From an uncultured Bacteroidota bacterium (GTDB lineage Bacteria > Bacteroidota > Bacteroidia > Chitinophagales > Chitinophagaceae), in the NCBI GenBank assembly GCA_946887345.1, contig CAMPKR010000066.1, positions 1 to 9,982 on the forward strand: a DNA stretch of 9,982 nucleotides. The letters run 5' to 3'. The position numbers and the translations under genes were made by a program. Numbering within the stretch: the first letter of the stretch is position 1; the number at the start of each line of letters is the position of its first letter. Below are positions 1-8,969 of the stretch, in pieces. Below the pieces are notes generated by a model, which saw only the letters and a list, made by a program, of their open reading frames with translations, ran no database searches and had not been told where the DNA came from.

Positions 1-3000
1 CACCTAGGACCACGTTGCATTATTCCGTAACATCGCCAATAAAACACAAATATTTCAGCTATAACATTGGTATGGCACCTTTTTACGAAAAAACCATTAC
101 CAAGGATCCCAACAACCAGCTGAGCTTCACGGTTACCAATAATGCCGGCAAAGTAGTAATGAGCGGCCTCCAGGGATATGCGACACCCAACTCTACCCTG
201 GTGGAACCAGACGGCGTCACCTTCCCGTCTATCAATATGAGTAATATTCCGGAGATAGACATGCTGAACGGCATCAAACCTATCTGGACGGGTACTTCAA
301 GGATATTCAATAAAGCTTATTTTAAAGAGAGCACAACACCTTTCCCCGTCAGCTACGATCTGCAGTTGGTCACCTTTCAGCCCTGCCCCGGTTCATACCT
401 GAAAATACCGTTGACGTATTCGGTTAAGCTATACGATGAATATAGCAATACTACCAATGTTATCGTACCCACTACTTCAGGCTCGGTATATGGGGGCAAC
501 CAGTCTCAATCGAATATTTCTGTAAACCAGAACATACCATCAGTAGTCGCCAATTACCTGGGCAAATCAACCATCGATTATAAGGTAACGTACAAGTCGG
601 AAGATGTCGCCAATGCTGTTAACCAATTACTCACTTCTACAACATTCCCTGCTTGTCTCAGGCCTGAGAGTGCGTTCCTGGATAGTCTGAGAGAATATTT
701 CGATATTGACTGCGATGAAAGCGATGGTGTAGAGCAGACCCAGTGTGAAGCCACAGAGAAAATGCTGGAAAGTGAATTGTATCCAACTGCCAAATACGGC
801 AGGTATGAGATAAAGGATTATACGGTTACGACCAACAACGTTACTACCATTATTCTAAAGAATATTGTGGTGGGTCAGTATGGCGGCCTTTTTGGTGTTG
901 TTGATTGGAATACCGGTGCGGGTGCAGCTCCGAATGACGTGGATTTTAATTATCCGCTGGCGATTAGCACTACTCTTCTTAAACCCATTTATCGCTACCA
1001 GAAATACCTGCTTGCTCTTAGTGGGCAGCAAGGTACTAACGTCACTACCATTAATTCGATCCCATATAATGTAGCACAGCTTGCTGCTATGGATGTAAAG
1101 GAATTTATCAACATTTTTAACGATGAGATTGCTCATTTCCTGATATCGATGCATCCTGAATATTGTGAGTACAAGCAGCAATATTGTGACAATAATGAGT
1201 TTATCAACAAGATAATGGCCATTACAACTTATGCCGAGGCTGTTACTCTTGGTTGCACTACAGCAACGGCGCTCTCTAACATGGACCCATTCTATACCCA
1301 TGCCAATACATATATGTCCTATCCTGCCAGCAATCTACGTGAGGTTATCATTAAAGACCTAACAGGCGGCTATTACTCCAAAGATATCATGGACTTTACT
1401 TATCAGAAGCTCTTCTGCGAGAGTAGTTGCTCCTACAGTTCCACCGAGCTTGCGATGCAATCCGTACATGACCAAAATGAATTTGTACGGGAGATGATAG
1501 ACGCTTATGTGGCAAACAGGGCTACCCGTATAGCCAAGTGGCCTGCATACAATCTGCCTTCCTGCACCGGCCCCACCTGGCAGGCCAGTGGCAACCTGAT
1601 AGCCAATGAACCGGTTATTAAGAATATGTATGATAACCCTACAGACAATATTCCCAATGCGGGCAGTATTGGTTCTGATGGTGTGACTTTCATGAGCGAT
1701 GTGCTCTCAGCGAGTAGTACAACCAACATGACCAATACGGTGACAACCTATGGCAACAATAATTTTGAGAAAGGATATAACGAATACGCTACCGAGATCA
1801 TTGAGAAGCTGGCTAATTGCCGCCTGGTCAATAATGGCACCGTGAACTTCACTTCTCTGCACAGCACCCTAGTGACCTTTATGCAGAACAATGAAAATGA
1901 TCCGGACCTTCAACCATGGAAGGGCGGACTGACACCGGATGAGTTGAAGACCATTCTTAATGCCGCTAACATCAAGCTGGATGATCTCTGTAATCCATAC
2001 CTCATCGACTATCTGAAGAGGCCTGATCCTAATACAGGAAATACCTGCGATAACCAGAGTTTTATATCATCGATCGCAGCCTTTATCAATGCCCGGACGG
2101 TTATGAGAACCAAGGCAAAACAAGCGGCACTTCCCCAAAATCAGGGCACCGCGATCTGGGGTAATGTCATACCTATTGACCCGGCCAGTTCAAATGCTTT
2201 TGAAAAGAAGATAGCACAGCGTTTTAATATCACCAGTTCAACCAGCCTTCACACCTACGTAACGTATTTCCCTACCTCCAAAACATTCTACTTTGACATT
2301 ATCGGGCCGGGAACGAATTATACGCCCAATGCCGGAGTACGAATTGCATTGAAATGGGAGTATCAATACTCCCTGCCTAGTGCCTGGAATTCAGACTTTA
2401 CTTTATGGGATGCAACATATCTGGTGCATCTGCCCAGCACATATAATCATTATGACCTTGAAGTTGATAATACAGAATGTTATGAATCGGTAAATCCGAG
2501 AGAAGGTTACTACTATTTCAAGGGATGCTGGGCTGAGAACACGGTGCTCAATAACTGTACCGATGCTTTCACGGGCTGGGTTAAAGGTCTGGGTGAGGAT
2601 GAAAAGGAACTCAATAACTGTATCTCCTGTCTGGAGCTGAGCAGAGCCTATGATGCTTTTGTAGATCAGGTGGCCAATATCGCCACGTACAATACTACCA
2701 CCGGCCTGCATACCAGTGGCGGTTATGAGATCCGCGCTATCGGTCATCCTTTTTATGAGGATGCCATACGTAGTTTTTTCAACTACTATTTCAAAAAATC
2801 GCACACGAGTGATAAATATCTCGCGTTTATGGAGAGCTGTGACCTCACCAGGCTGACAACCATTCCCAAACACTATGCCTATATGTTGGCTGAGGTGAAA
2901 CAGGTGACTAGCTTAACGCCAATGGACGCCTTTAATACTGCTATCCTGGGTTATAGTAGCGGCATTTATTCCAATGCGAATAAGTTGTACTATCACGTAC

Positions 3001-6000
3001 CTAACCAGTTCAACGTGAACCAGATGGACGCGCGTTACTATCTGGACTTCCGGTCATACCCCAAGAACATACTGCGCGACCTGAGAGACTTTGCGACTAC
3101 GGCGGCAGCTACAGCCGGCGTTAGCGTACTTTTTAATGTGTTGCAGAATCAGGTTTCTGCTTCAAATACCGTTGCGGACCTTTTCCTTCCGTCTACTACC
3201 ACACTGCCATATAATTCTACCGGGCTAACACAAACCGTACAGAGTGCCACAATGCATGAAGCAGGGCAGACAATAGCATGTATAAAATATCACTATGGCT
3301 TCAATGGTACACCTTCGGCCGCTACTCTTTCAGCTTTGATCAGGGAATTTGAGGTCAACGTACTGCCTGTAGCCAACGCGAAGAACAGTCTCTTCTCTTA
3401 TGAATCCTTTCTCAACGACGTGAATGAGGATGACACCAAAGAAGACTACCTCGACTTTGTGTATGCTACAATAAACCAGAATGCCCTGAACGCCGGTAAA
3501 TCTGAGCATATGACCCTGCTGGAGCCTTTGGGTCTGAAGGCCAATATCAATGGCGTGAATCCGTACTCGGAGAACTATAACAATTATCCCTACGTCTCTT
3601 ACTACAACCCTGACCGCGACTGCAATTCCGGAGACCTGTTCATCAGGAAGTCCGGTTCCACGCCGGGTGTCACATTTGTGAATAATGTACTCAACTGGGT
3701 AGACGGTAACTGCGGCGCACATTTTCCGGGCACAGCCAATCTTACCTCACATAACTATAGCAACGGCCAGTATTATGTCACTACCAAGCTGATAGATAAC
3801 AATGTGGTGTGGTATAACCTCGCCGTGGTGGGCACAAAGACCTACAAAAATATCTGGCTCCGGTTCCCTGATTATCTGACAGCAACGCAGATCAACAATT
3901 GTTCGCTCATCAGCAACTCTATAGAAGTGCTCGCATCATCTGACAAGTCTACCAGGCTCAGGCTGAAGGCCAGCCTTTCAGGTCACCCGGATATAACGGT
4001 GAAGGGTGAAACCGATTTTGACATGGCAGACCAGCCTAATAAAGTCTATGAACTGGTGATGCTCTGCGACGACGAAGCCGGCGACATAGATACTATCAGT
4101 TCCTGCTTTGAGACCCAGGTATCTTTGTTGGAACAGCGTGCGGCTGATGAATACAAGATATATATCGACTCCATCCGTGCTGCATTTACGGGCGCCTTCA
4201 CCAAACACATCAGGGAGAATATTACCGACCATCTGAAGTTTAAGACCCCGCAGATGAAATATGCTATCACCCTGTACAACTACGACAGAGCCGGCAACCT
4301 GATGTACACCGTGCCGCCTGAAGGTGTGGACGAGGTGAACATGATGACCCAGCAGGGAAATATTAATACTTACCGCGACAACCCCAATAATACACTCAAT
4401 GTGACCCAGGTGGCCGGCTACACGCCGCATCACGAAAAGGTGACCAACTATTACTATAATTCCAATAACCAGCTCATCAGCCAGAAAACCCCTGACGGTG
4501 ACGTAACAGATTTCTTCTATGATCGTGCCGGCCGCCTAGTATTCTCACAAAATGCCCAGCAGAAGCTGGATGGAAAATACTCCTATACCATCTATGATTG
4601 GGAGAATAGGGTCACTGAAACCGGCGTCATTGTGGTGCCCCAGGGTGATAACTTCAAGACAGATTATATAGACCCGTTAACCGCACATACTTACGGCAAC
4701 TGGCAGGGTTACAACTGGCCCATTGAGAATTTATATGAGACGGCAATAAAAGCCCGTAAAAGGTTTGATGTCGTTCATACTTTCTACAACGAAGAGCTCT
4801 TTGACCTTTCTACCAAGCTGGGTATGTCAAGACAGGAACATCTCAGGAGCCGTATAGCCACACTTGGCCGTTATAATGTGCTGCTGCCCACTATTGCTGC
4901 TGCCGACAACTATACTATGGCACTCCACTACAGCTACGACATGCTGGGGAATGTAACGACCCTGACTTATGATATGCCGATGCTGGCCGACGTGAAACAA
5001 CGCTATAAAAGAATAGACTATGATTACGACCTCTACAGCGGCAAGATAAAATGCCTCAGCTACAACCGCAGCTTTGCCGACCAGTTCTACCAACGCTATG
5101 AGTATGATGCGGACAATCGCATCACCAAAGTAGAGACCAGCAAAGATGGTCTGCTCTGGGACCAGGATGCCTCCTATAAATATTATCCGCATGGCCCGCT
5201 GGCCCGTATGAACCTGGGCCAGCTGGAGGTGCAGGGCGTGGACTATGCTTATACCCTGCAGGGCTGGCTCAAAAGCATTAACGGTGATAAAGACGCACCT
5301 GAAAATGATATGGGCGGCGATGGCCTCACCAGCGGCAACTCGTATTACGAGAAAGACCTGCTGCGCCATACGCTCTACTATTTCAAAGGCGACTATAAAC
5401 CTATCAAGACCACAGACTATACCGACCAGAGTAGCACCACTATGTTCCAGATACCGGACCTGGACCCTACAGGTACGGTCGTGAATTCATCTTTGTACAA
5501 CGGAAATCTTGCTGCAGCTAATACCAGGCCCGCATATTTTCCCACACTCTATACCAATTACTGGTATGACCATCTGAACCGCATCAAGCGCGCCGACTAC
5601 CGCCTGCCGGATTATGGCACCATCCCGGCCGTGCTAGAGCAGTATGGCGGCAACTATAGTGCATCGGTGCTTACGGGGCCGGGCGCCACTACAGACCTGT
5701 ATCATTCCGATTACACCTACGACCTGGATGGTAATATTAAAAACCTGAACCGCTTCGGCCTGAAGGTGGCAGCCAATAAGTATGACTATAACAATGGTGC
5801 AGTATATAAGATGGACGAGCTCGCCTATACTTACCAGAACTCGGGAACACCACTGGTGAACAACAAGCTCATCAACTATACCGACCAGATGAACCACGCT
5901 ACGCAGTCGACATTTACTAACGACGTGCAGCATTACACAACCAGCTCCACCCGTATAGAGTATGACGCCAATGGTAATATCATTAAAGACCTGACCAACC

Positions 6001-8969
6001 CGACCCTGCTCAATAACATTACCTGGGATGCCTATGGCAAAGTGAACCAGGTAGCTATGTCGGGAAGTAAATCGCTCACATTTGCTTACGACCCGCTGAG
6101 TAACCGGTTCAGCAAATCTTATTACCTGGGCGGCGACAAGCTGCATAAAAACGAATACTACATCCGCGATGCCCAGGGTAATATACTGGCCGTGTATCGC
6201 CAGGTGCAGAAATATACCAATCCGTTCATTGGTGTCGGCACTGTGCTGGTAGGCCAGCCTGGCCTGGGTACTGACCTGACCAATGCTTTTGGCATTGGTA
6301 CACAATTTACCGACATCCTCCTAGGCAAGATAGCCGCCGATATGCCGACCTTTGCCAATAACCAGGTGGCCGCCCATACCCCCGGCTATTTCCTCCAGCG
6401 TAGCGCCCCCATCAGGTCGGCCATGTTGCAGGAGACGCCTAACCTGATAGATCATGTGCTGGTGCAGGCCCCCGCTATGCTGAAGGGTGCGTTAGTGGCT
6501 GCCTTTGATGAGAACATATTAAAGGTGATAGTAGATGAACCCGACCAGAACTACAGGGAACATCTCTCCGGTCTGCTCACCGACCCCACCGACCTGGGCA
6601 AGATGAACCAGGTAATGGAGGCGCTCCGCTACTGGGACCTGCCAGTAAGCGATCAGCAGGAGTTTACCAGCGCCTTTGCGTCTATAGCCGGTAACCCTAC
6701 CGGCAGGGAAAAAGTGATGGAACTGTTACCTGCCCTGTACCCGGATACCAGTTCGCGCGACTCACTCATCACCCGCGTGCTGGCAGACTCCATTTTCCTG
6801 GGCCGCCAGGGCTATCACGTGCCGCTGACAGATGTGCGCACCTATCTCCGCTCTGTGCTGGAGACTAAAGCCAGCCTGCCATCGCTGGGCAACTATTACG
6901 ATGCCATCCGCACCGATGGTCCACAACTGCTGGCCAAGGCCGCCCGTACGGAGCCACTGCTCGATGCTGTGTACCTGGCTGATCCTGTTGCTTTCATCAA
7001 CAGCTTCAAATCGCAGGCGGGTGCAGCCGATGTGCTCACTGCTGCCTTCGAAGCTACTCCCGGTATGAGCTTCAGCAACATTATGGCCAAGCTGGTGGAC
7101 CTGGGCACCCTTAATGAGAACTACACCAACTTCAACCAGGAAGTGCTGGATTACCATACTTTTGCCCTGGCAGAGCATCATATATATGGCTCTGCCCGCA
7201 TAGGTATCAAGAGCTACTGGCCTAAGGAATACGTTTACGAATGGGACGGCAAAAAGACCCCCGCCCAGAACCAGGCCCTTTTGGATGCTTCCGAGTTCAA
7301 CTACCGCAGGCCATGGTATTCATCCGACTACAATTCACTCATTGCCTATGCTGCCCTGCTGCCCTGGGGCAATCAGAACACAGCCAATGTATACTCTTCC
7401 CGCCTGCTGGGCCAGAAGAAGTATGAGCTGAACAACCACCTGGGCAATGTAATGGCTGTCACCACCGATAAAATAACCGAAGCCAAAACGGTTGACCAGG
7501 ACCCGCTGCCGCAAACCGCCCAAAAGCGCGCCTCACTCTGGGCAGCCTACGATTATTATCCTTTTGGTATGCTTATGCCGGAGCGCTATGTGGAAGACCA
7601 GAGCGAGCAATGCACGGCTGTTACCAAGACCAAATATGTGAAAGTGGGTGTGCCCATAGTGATAGACCTCAGCAGCACCACCCAGGTGTTTACTTCGCAA
7701 CTTGGCTCAACGCTCACCCAGACCCTCGGTAGCCCCGGGCTGATAGAGGTAGTGGGCACGACAACCAATGTGGGCGCAGCCCTCGGCACCTTCAGCAGCA
7801 ACCTGCTGGCAGTTGGTAAAGAAGTGAATATAGAGACCCGGGTAGAGAACTACAATGTGGGCCAGGGACCGGTAACAGTGACCATGCAGCAACTGGACCC
7901 TGCTACCCAGCAGCCGCGCATCCTTGCCTCAACAACAGTAGACAGGCTTTCTGACGTGGAACTGACAGCAGATGCCATAGGCACCGACCCGATAGAGGTG
8001 ACCTACACATCCTCCCAGCTAGGCGGCAGTTTCTCCATCGGTATTTCTGTTTTTACTGTAACAGATGAGGTACAGGAGAATTATACAGTGACAGAATGCA
8101 ACGAAGATGCTAACTTTAGTAAGGATTATCGGTTTGGGTTCAACGGTAAAGAGAAAGACAATGAGATAAAAGGTATAGGAAATAGCTTAGACTTCGGGGC
8201 AAGGATGCACGACTCAAGGATAGGAAGATTTTTAAGTATAGATCCTGATGCGATAAAGTACCCTTTCATGAGCACATATTGTTATGCTGCAAATAGTCCT
8301 ATCCGATTTGTTGATGTTGATGGTAAAGGTGTGGGAGATGCTACGGGTGAAAGACTGCTGAAAAAACCTACACCTAAAGCAGCAGTTGTAACGAGTGAGT
8401 ATATTGCAGGAGTTGCGAAGGGTACAGGCTATTTAATAGCAGGGGTATTGAATATTGGAAATGTATTTGCGCATCACAAAGATGCTCCTTCTCTTCACCA
8501 ACTTGGGAATAATGCACTTAATAGTGTTATACTGCCAATCCAGGCCGTTGCTGATGATCCGGGTAATGCAGAAAAATGGGGTGAGGCTACTGCTGCATTG
8601 GCGCCATTTGTTTTTACGAAAACTCGTGCTGCATCGGGAACTGAAGTCCAGTGGAAAGGCCCATTAAAATATAATAATCTTGCAGAGCCAAGAAATGTTG
8701 GCCCAGGTAAACCTTTTACACAGGCTCAAAAAGCAAGGGCTATTGAGTATAATAAGCAGCAAAATAATGGCTTATTATTAAGCGATGAAGATGGTACAGT
8801 AATGAACCCTGCAAAGCAGTCCAAGAAAGGTGAAGCTGCCGATATGAACCAGGTTGAAGCTGACCATGTTGTTCCGAAAAGTAAGGGGGGTACAAATAGC
8901 AATAGTAACGTGCAGTTGATTAATAAGTCGCAGAATATTCAAAAAAGTGATAAGTGGCATGACAAATAA
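1..8969 (+). CDS. Giant RHS/YD-repeat polymorphic toxin with C-terminal HNH nuclease (5' end outside window)
   Basis: The frame is open to the left edge: the codons before the TTG at 15 read Pro-Arg-Thr-Thr, and the first residues already match the interior of Bacteroidota RHS proteins, so the true start is upstream. Residues below are counted from that TTG. Residues 1 to ~1400 are a Cys-rich, Tyr/Asn/Thr-rich region with the phylum-typical HPEYC motif (380-384) and a CISC motif (869-872). YD repeats begin near 1416 (YDRAGNL, YDRAGRL, YDADNRI, YDLDGNI, YDANGNI). The shell resumes after an insertion with EHHIYGSAR (2387-2395), ELNNHLGN and YYPFGM, and closes with FGFNGKEKDNE and RIGRFLSIDPD. 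The last ~210 residues are a variable tip with an HNH nuclease. Known for the family: the repeats form a hollow beta shell that encloses the toxin. Inferred: export and action on competing bacteria. The export signal is not visible. TAA stop at 8967-8969. Confidence 0.95.
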   Translation, partial: PRTTLHYSVTSPIKHKYFSYNIGMAPFYEKTITKDPNNQLSFTVTNNAGKVVMSGLQGYATPNSTLVEPDGVTFPSINMSNIPEIDMLNGIKPIWTGTSRIFNKAYFKESTTPFPVSYDLQLVTFQPCPGSYLKIPLTYSVKLYDEYSNTTNVIVPTTSGSVYGGNQSQSNISVNQNIPSVVANYLGKSTIDYKVTYKSEDVANAVNQLLTSTTFPACLRPESAFLDSLREYFDIDCDESDGVEQTQCEATEKMLESELYPTAKYGRYEIKDYTVTTNNVTTIILKNIVVGQYGGLFGVVDWNTGAGAAPNDVDFNYPLAISTTLLKPIYRYQKYLLALSGQQGTNVTTINSIPYNVAQLAAMDVKEFINIFNDEIAHFLISMHPEYCEYKQQYCDNNEFINKIMAITTYAEAVTLGCTTATALSNMDPFYTHANTYMSYPASNLREVIIKDLTGGYYSKDIMDFTYQKLFCESSCSYSSTELAMQSVHDQNEFVREMIDAYVANRATRIAKWPAYNLPSCTGPTWQASGNLIANEPVIKNMYDNPTDNIPNAGSIGSDGVTFMSDVLSASSTTNMTNTVTTYGNNNFEKGYNEYATEIIEKLANCRLVNNGTVNFTSLHSTLVTFMQNNENDPDLQPWKGGLTPDELKTILNAANIKLDDLCNPYLIDYLKRPDPNTGNTCDNQSFISSIAAFINARTVMRTKAKQAALPQNQGTAIWGNVIPIDPASSNAFEKKIAQRFNITSSTSLHTYVTYFPTSKTFYFDIIGPGTNYTPNAGVRIALKWEYQYSLPSAWNSDFTLWDATYLVHLPSTYNHYDLEVDNTECYESVNPREGYYYFKGCWAENTVLNNCTDAFTGWVKGLGEDEKELNNCISCLELSRAYDAFVDQVANIATYNTTTGLHTSGGYEIRAIGHPFYEDAIRSFFNYYFKKSHTSDKYLAFMESCDLTRLTTIPKHYAYMLAEVKQVTSLTPMDAFNTAILGYSSGIYSNANKLYYHVPNQFNVNQMDARYYLDFRSYPKNILRDLRDFATTAAATAGVSVLFNVLQNQVSASNTVADLFLPSTTTLPYNSTGLTQTVQSATMHEAGQTIACIKYHYGFNGTPSAATLSALIREFEVNVLPVANAKNSLFSYESFLNDVNEDDTKEDYLDFVYATINQNALNAGKSEHMTLLEPLGLKANINGVNPYSENYNNYPYVSYYNPDRDCNSGDLFIRKSGSTPGVTFVNNVLNWVDGNCGAHFPGTANLTSHNYSNGQYYVTTKLIDNNVVWYNLAVVGTKTYKNIWLRFPDYLTATQINNCSLISNSIEVLASSDKSTRLRLKASLSGHPDITVKGETDFDMADQPNKVYELVMLCDDEAGDIDTISSCFETQVSLLEQRAADEYKIYIDSIRAAFTGAFTKHIRENITDHLKFKTPQMKYAITLYNYDRAGNLMYTVPPEGVDEVNMMTQQGNINTYRDNPNNTLNVTQVAGYTPHHEKVTNYYYNSNNQLISQKTPDGDVTDFFYDRAGRLVFSQNAQQKLDGKYSYTIYDWENRVTETGVIVVPQGDNFKTDYIDPLTAHTYGNWQGYNWPIENLYETAIKARKRFDVVHTFYNEELFDLSTKLGMSRQEHLRSRIATLGRYNVLLPTIAAADNYTMALHYSYDMLGNVTTLTYDMPMLADVKQRYKRIDYDYDLYSGKIKCLSYNRSFADQFYQRYEYDADNRITKVETSKDGLLWDQDASYKYYPHGPLARMNLGQLEVQGVDYAYTLQGWLKSINGDKDAPENDMGGDGLTSGNSYYEKDLLRHTLYYFKGDYKPIKTTDYTDQSSTTMFQIPDLDPTGTVVNSSLYNGNLAAANTRPAYFPTLYTNYWYDHLNRIKRADYRLPDYGTIPAVLEQYGGNYSASVLTGPGATTDLYHSDYTYDLDGNIKNLNRFGLKVAANKYDYNNGAVYKMDELAYTYQNSGTPLVNNKLINYTDQMNHATQSTFTNDVQHYTTSSTRIEYDANGNIIKDLTNPTLLNNITWDAYGKVNQVAMSGSKSLTFAYDPLSNRFSKSYYLGGDKLHKNEYYIRDAQGNILAVYRQVQKYTNPFIGVGTVLVGQPGLGTDLTNAFGIGTQFTDILLGKIAADMPTFANNQVAAHTPGYFLQRSAPIRSAMLQETPNLIDHVLVQAPAMLKGALVAAFDENILKVIVDEPDQNYREHLSGLLTDPTDLGKMNQVMEALRYWDLPVSDQQEFTSAFASIAGNPTGREKVMELLPALYPDTSSRDSLITRVLADSIFLGRQGYHVPLTDVRTYLRSVLETKASLPSLGNYYDAIRTDGPQLLAKAARTEPLLDAVYLADPVAFINSFKSQAGAADVLTAAFEATPGMSFSNIMAKLVDLGTLNENYTNFNQEVLDYHTFALAEHHIYGSARIGIKSYWPKEYVYEWDGKKTPAQNQALLDASEFNYRRPWYSSDYNSLIAYAALLPWGNQNTANVYSSRLLGQKKYELNNHLGNVMAVTTDKITEAKTVDQDPLPQTAQKRASLWAAYDYYPFGMLMPERYVEDQSEQCTAVTKTKYVKVGVPIVIDLSSTTQVFTSQLGSTLTQTLGSPGLIEVVGTTTNVGAALGTFSSNLLAVGKEVNIETRVENYNVGQGPVTVTMQQLDPATQQPRILASTTVDRLSDVELTADAIGTDPIEVTYTSSQLGGSFSIGISVFTVTDEVQENYTVTECNEDANFSKDYRFGFNGKEKDNEIKGIGNSLDFGARMHDSRIGRFLSIDPDAIKYPFMSTYCYAANSPIRFVDVDGKGVGDATGERLLKKPTPKAAVVTSEYIAGVAKGTGYLIAGVLNIGNVFAHHKDAPSLHQLGNNALNSVILPIQAVADDPGNAEKWGEATAALAPFVFTKTRAASGTEVQWKGPLKYNNLAEPRNVGPGKPFTQAQKARAIEYNKQQNNGLLLSDEDGTVMNPAKQSKKGEAADMNQVEADHVVPKSKGGTNSNSNVQLINKSQNIQKSDKWHDK
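15..4259 (+). other. Cys-rich N-terminal region of the RHS protein
   Basis: About 1400 residues before the first clear YD repeat contain 25 cysteines, while the following ~1100 residues contain only one. Recognisable pieces are a DPNNQLSFTVTNNAGKVV segment near the left edge, akin to the Asp-Ala-Asn-Gly-Gln stretch of Bacteroidota RHS proteins; an acidic Cys segment around residues 220-260 (DIDCDESDG, then TQCEATEKM); HPEYCEYKQQYC at 380-391; and NNCISCLEL near 867-875. I recognise these as typical of the very long Bacteroidota RHS proteins but know of no assigned biochemical function. The Cys density suggests disulfides and so an extracytoplasmic location; this is inference. It could be a receptor-binding or carrier region. 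Confidence 0.7.
4260..6204 (+). repeat. RHS/YD-repeat core (protein-level repeats)
   Basis: Residues ~1416-2063 hold successive degenerate Tyr-Asp repeats of the form YDxxGxL/I: YNYDRAGNLMYTVPPEG, FFYDRAGRLVF, YSYDMLGNVTTL, YDLYSGKIKCL, YEYDADNRITKVE, YTYDLDGNIKNL, IEYDANGNIIKDL and WDAYGKVNQV, ending in YYIRDAQGNILAVYRQ. The segment HGPLARMNLGQLEVQGVDYA followed by YTLQGWLKSING is a hallmark of Bacteroidota RHS proteins. In characterised RHS and TcC proteins such repeats spiral into a beta-sheet cocoon around the C-terminal toxin. The repeats are at protein level only; no exact DNA repeats were noticed. Confidence 0.9.
6205..7172 (+). other. ~320-residue helical insertion inside the RHS core
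   Basis: In ordinary Bacteroidota RHS proteins the DAQGNxxAVY motif is followed within a few tens of residues by the AEHHxYGSxR motif. Here the two (residues ~2048-2063 and 2387-2395) are separated by about 320 residues rich in Ala, Leu, Asp and Met. They read as successive amphipathic helices, for example NLIDHVLVQAPAMLKGALVA, DLGKMNQVMEALRYWDLP, SLITRVLADSIFLGRQ and GPQLLAKAARTEPLLDAVY. There are no cysteines and no YD repeats. The insertion is in frame and shares the high G+C of its flanks, so it seems a long-standing part of this protein. I do not recognise a named domain. The visible character would fit a helical-repeat binding module or a plug or cap of the shell. Confidence 0.65.
7600..8123 (+). 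other. Thr/Val-rich, Cys-bounded insertion before the RHS closing motif
   Basis: Between YYPFGMLMPERYVED and the closing motif DYRFGFNGKEKDNE, normally separated by only ten to thirty residues, lie about 170 residues. They begin after Cys2533 (SEQCTAV) and end at Cys2695 (TECNED), with alternating hydrophobic and Thr/Ser/Val residues suggesting beta strands (VGVPIVIDLSSTTQVF, VNIETRVENYNVGQGPVTV, FSIGISVFTVTDEV). A sandwich-like fold closed by a disulfide between the two boundary Cys is possible; these are the first Cys since the lone one in the YD core. G+C drops near 8040, within this segment. No named domain recognised. Confidence 0.5.
8332..8969 (+). other. C-terminal toxin tip: pre-toxin linker plus HNH nuclease
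   Basis: After the RHS closing motifs (…NSPIRFVDVDGKG) residues 2773-2984 are unrelated to the shell. The first ~110 contain a Gly/Ala-rich hydrophobic stretch (YIAGVAKGTGYLIAGVLNIG) that could help translocation. The last ~100 match a common polymorphic-toxin HNH family: NVGPGKPFTQAQKARAIE near 2894-2911, then EADHVVPKSKGG (2948-2959) and TNSNSNVQLINKSQN (2960-2974). Asp2950-His2951 are the expected catalytic/metal pair, with Asn2965 and Asn2974 as the later HNH positions. No CxxC zinc pairs are present. The predicted activity is metal-dependent cutting of nucleic acid, most likely DNA. This follows from family membership; the target is not shown by the sequence. Confidence 0.85.

Noticed and set aside
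15..17. TTG as the true start of the giant protein
   Set aside because: The frame is open upstream to the window edge and the first residues already match the interior of RHS proteins, so the gene is truncated by the window.
5634..6305. 223-residue minus-strand open frame
   Set aside because: It lies wholly antisense to the YD-repeat core, shows no recognisable domain, and arises from the high G+C codon use of the real gene. The other long minus-strand frames within 1-8969 were rejected for the same reason.
8947..8958. GTG start for the immunity gene
   Set aside because: It would add only Met-Ile-Ser-Gly; the ATG at 8959 is the stronger codon and gives a typical short overlap. It cannot be fully excluded.
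8400..8969. Type IX secretion C-terminal sorting domain
   Set aside because: The protein ends in an HNH nuclease with a Lys/Asp-rich tail, not in the beta-rich sorting domain expected for that system. Any export signal must be in the missing N-terminus.
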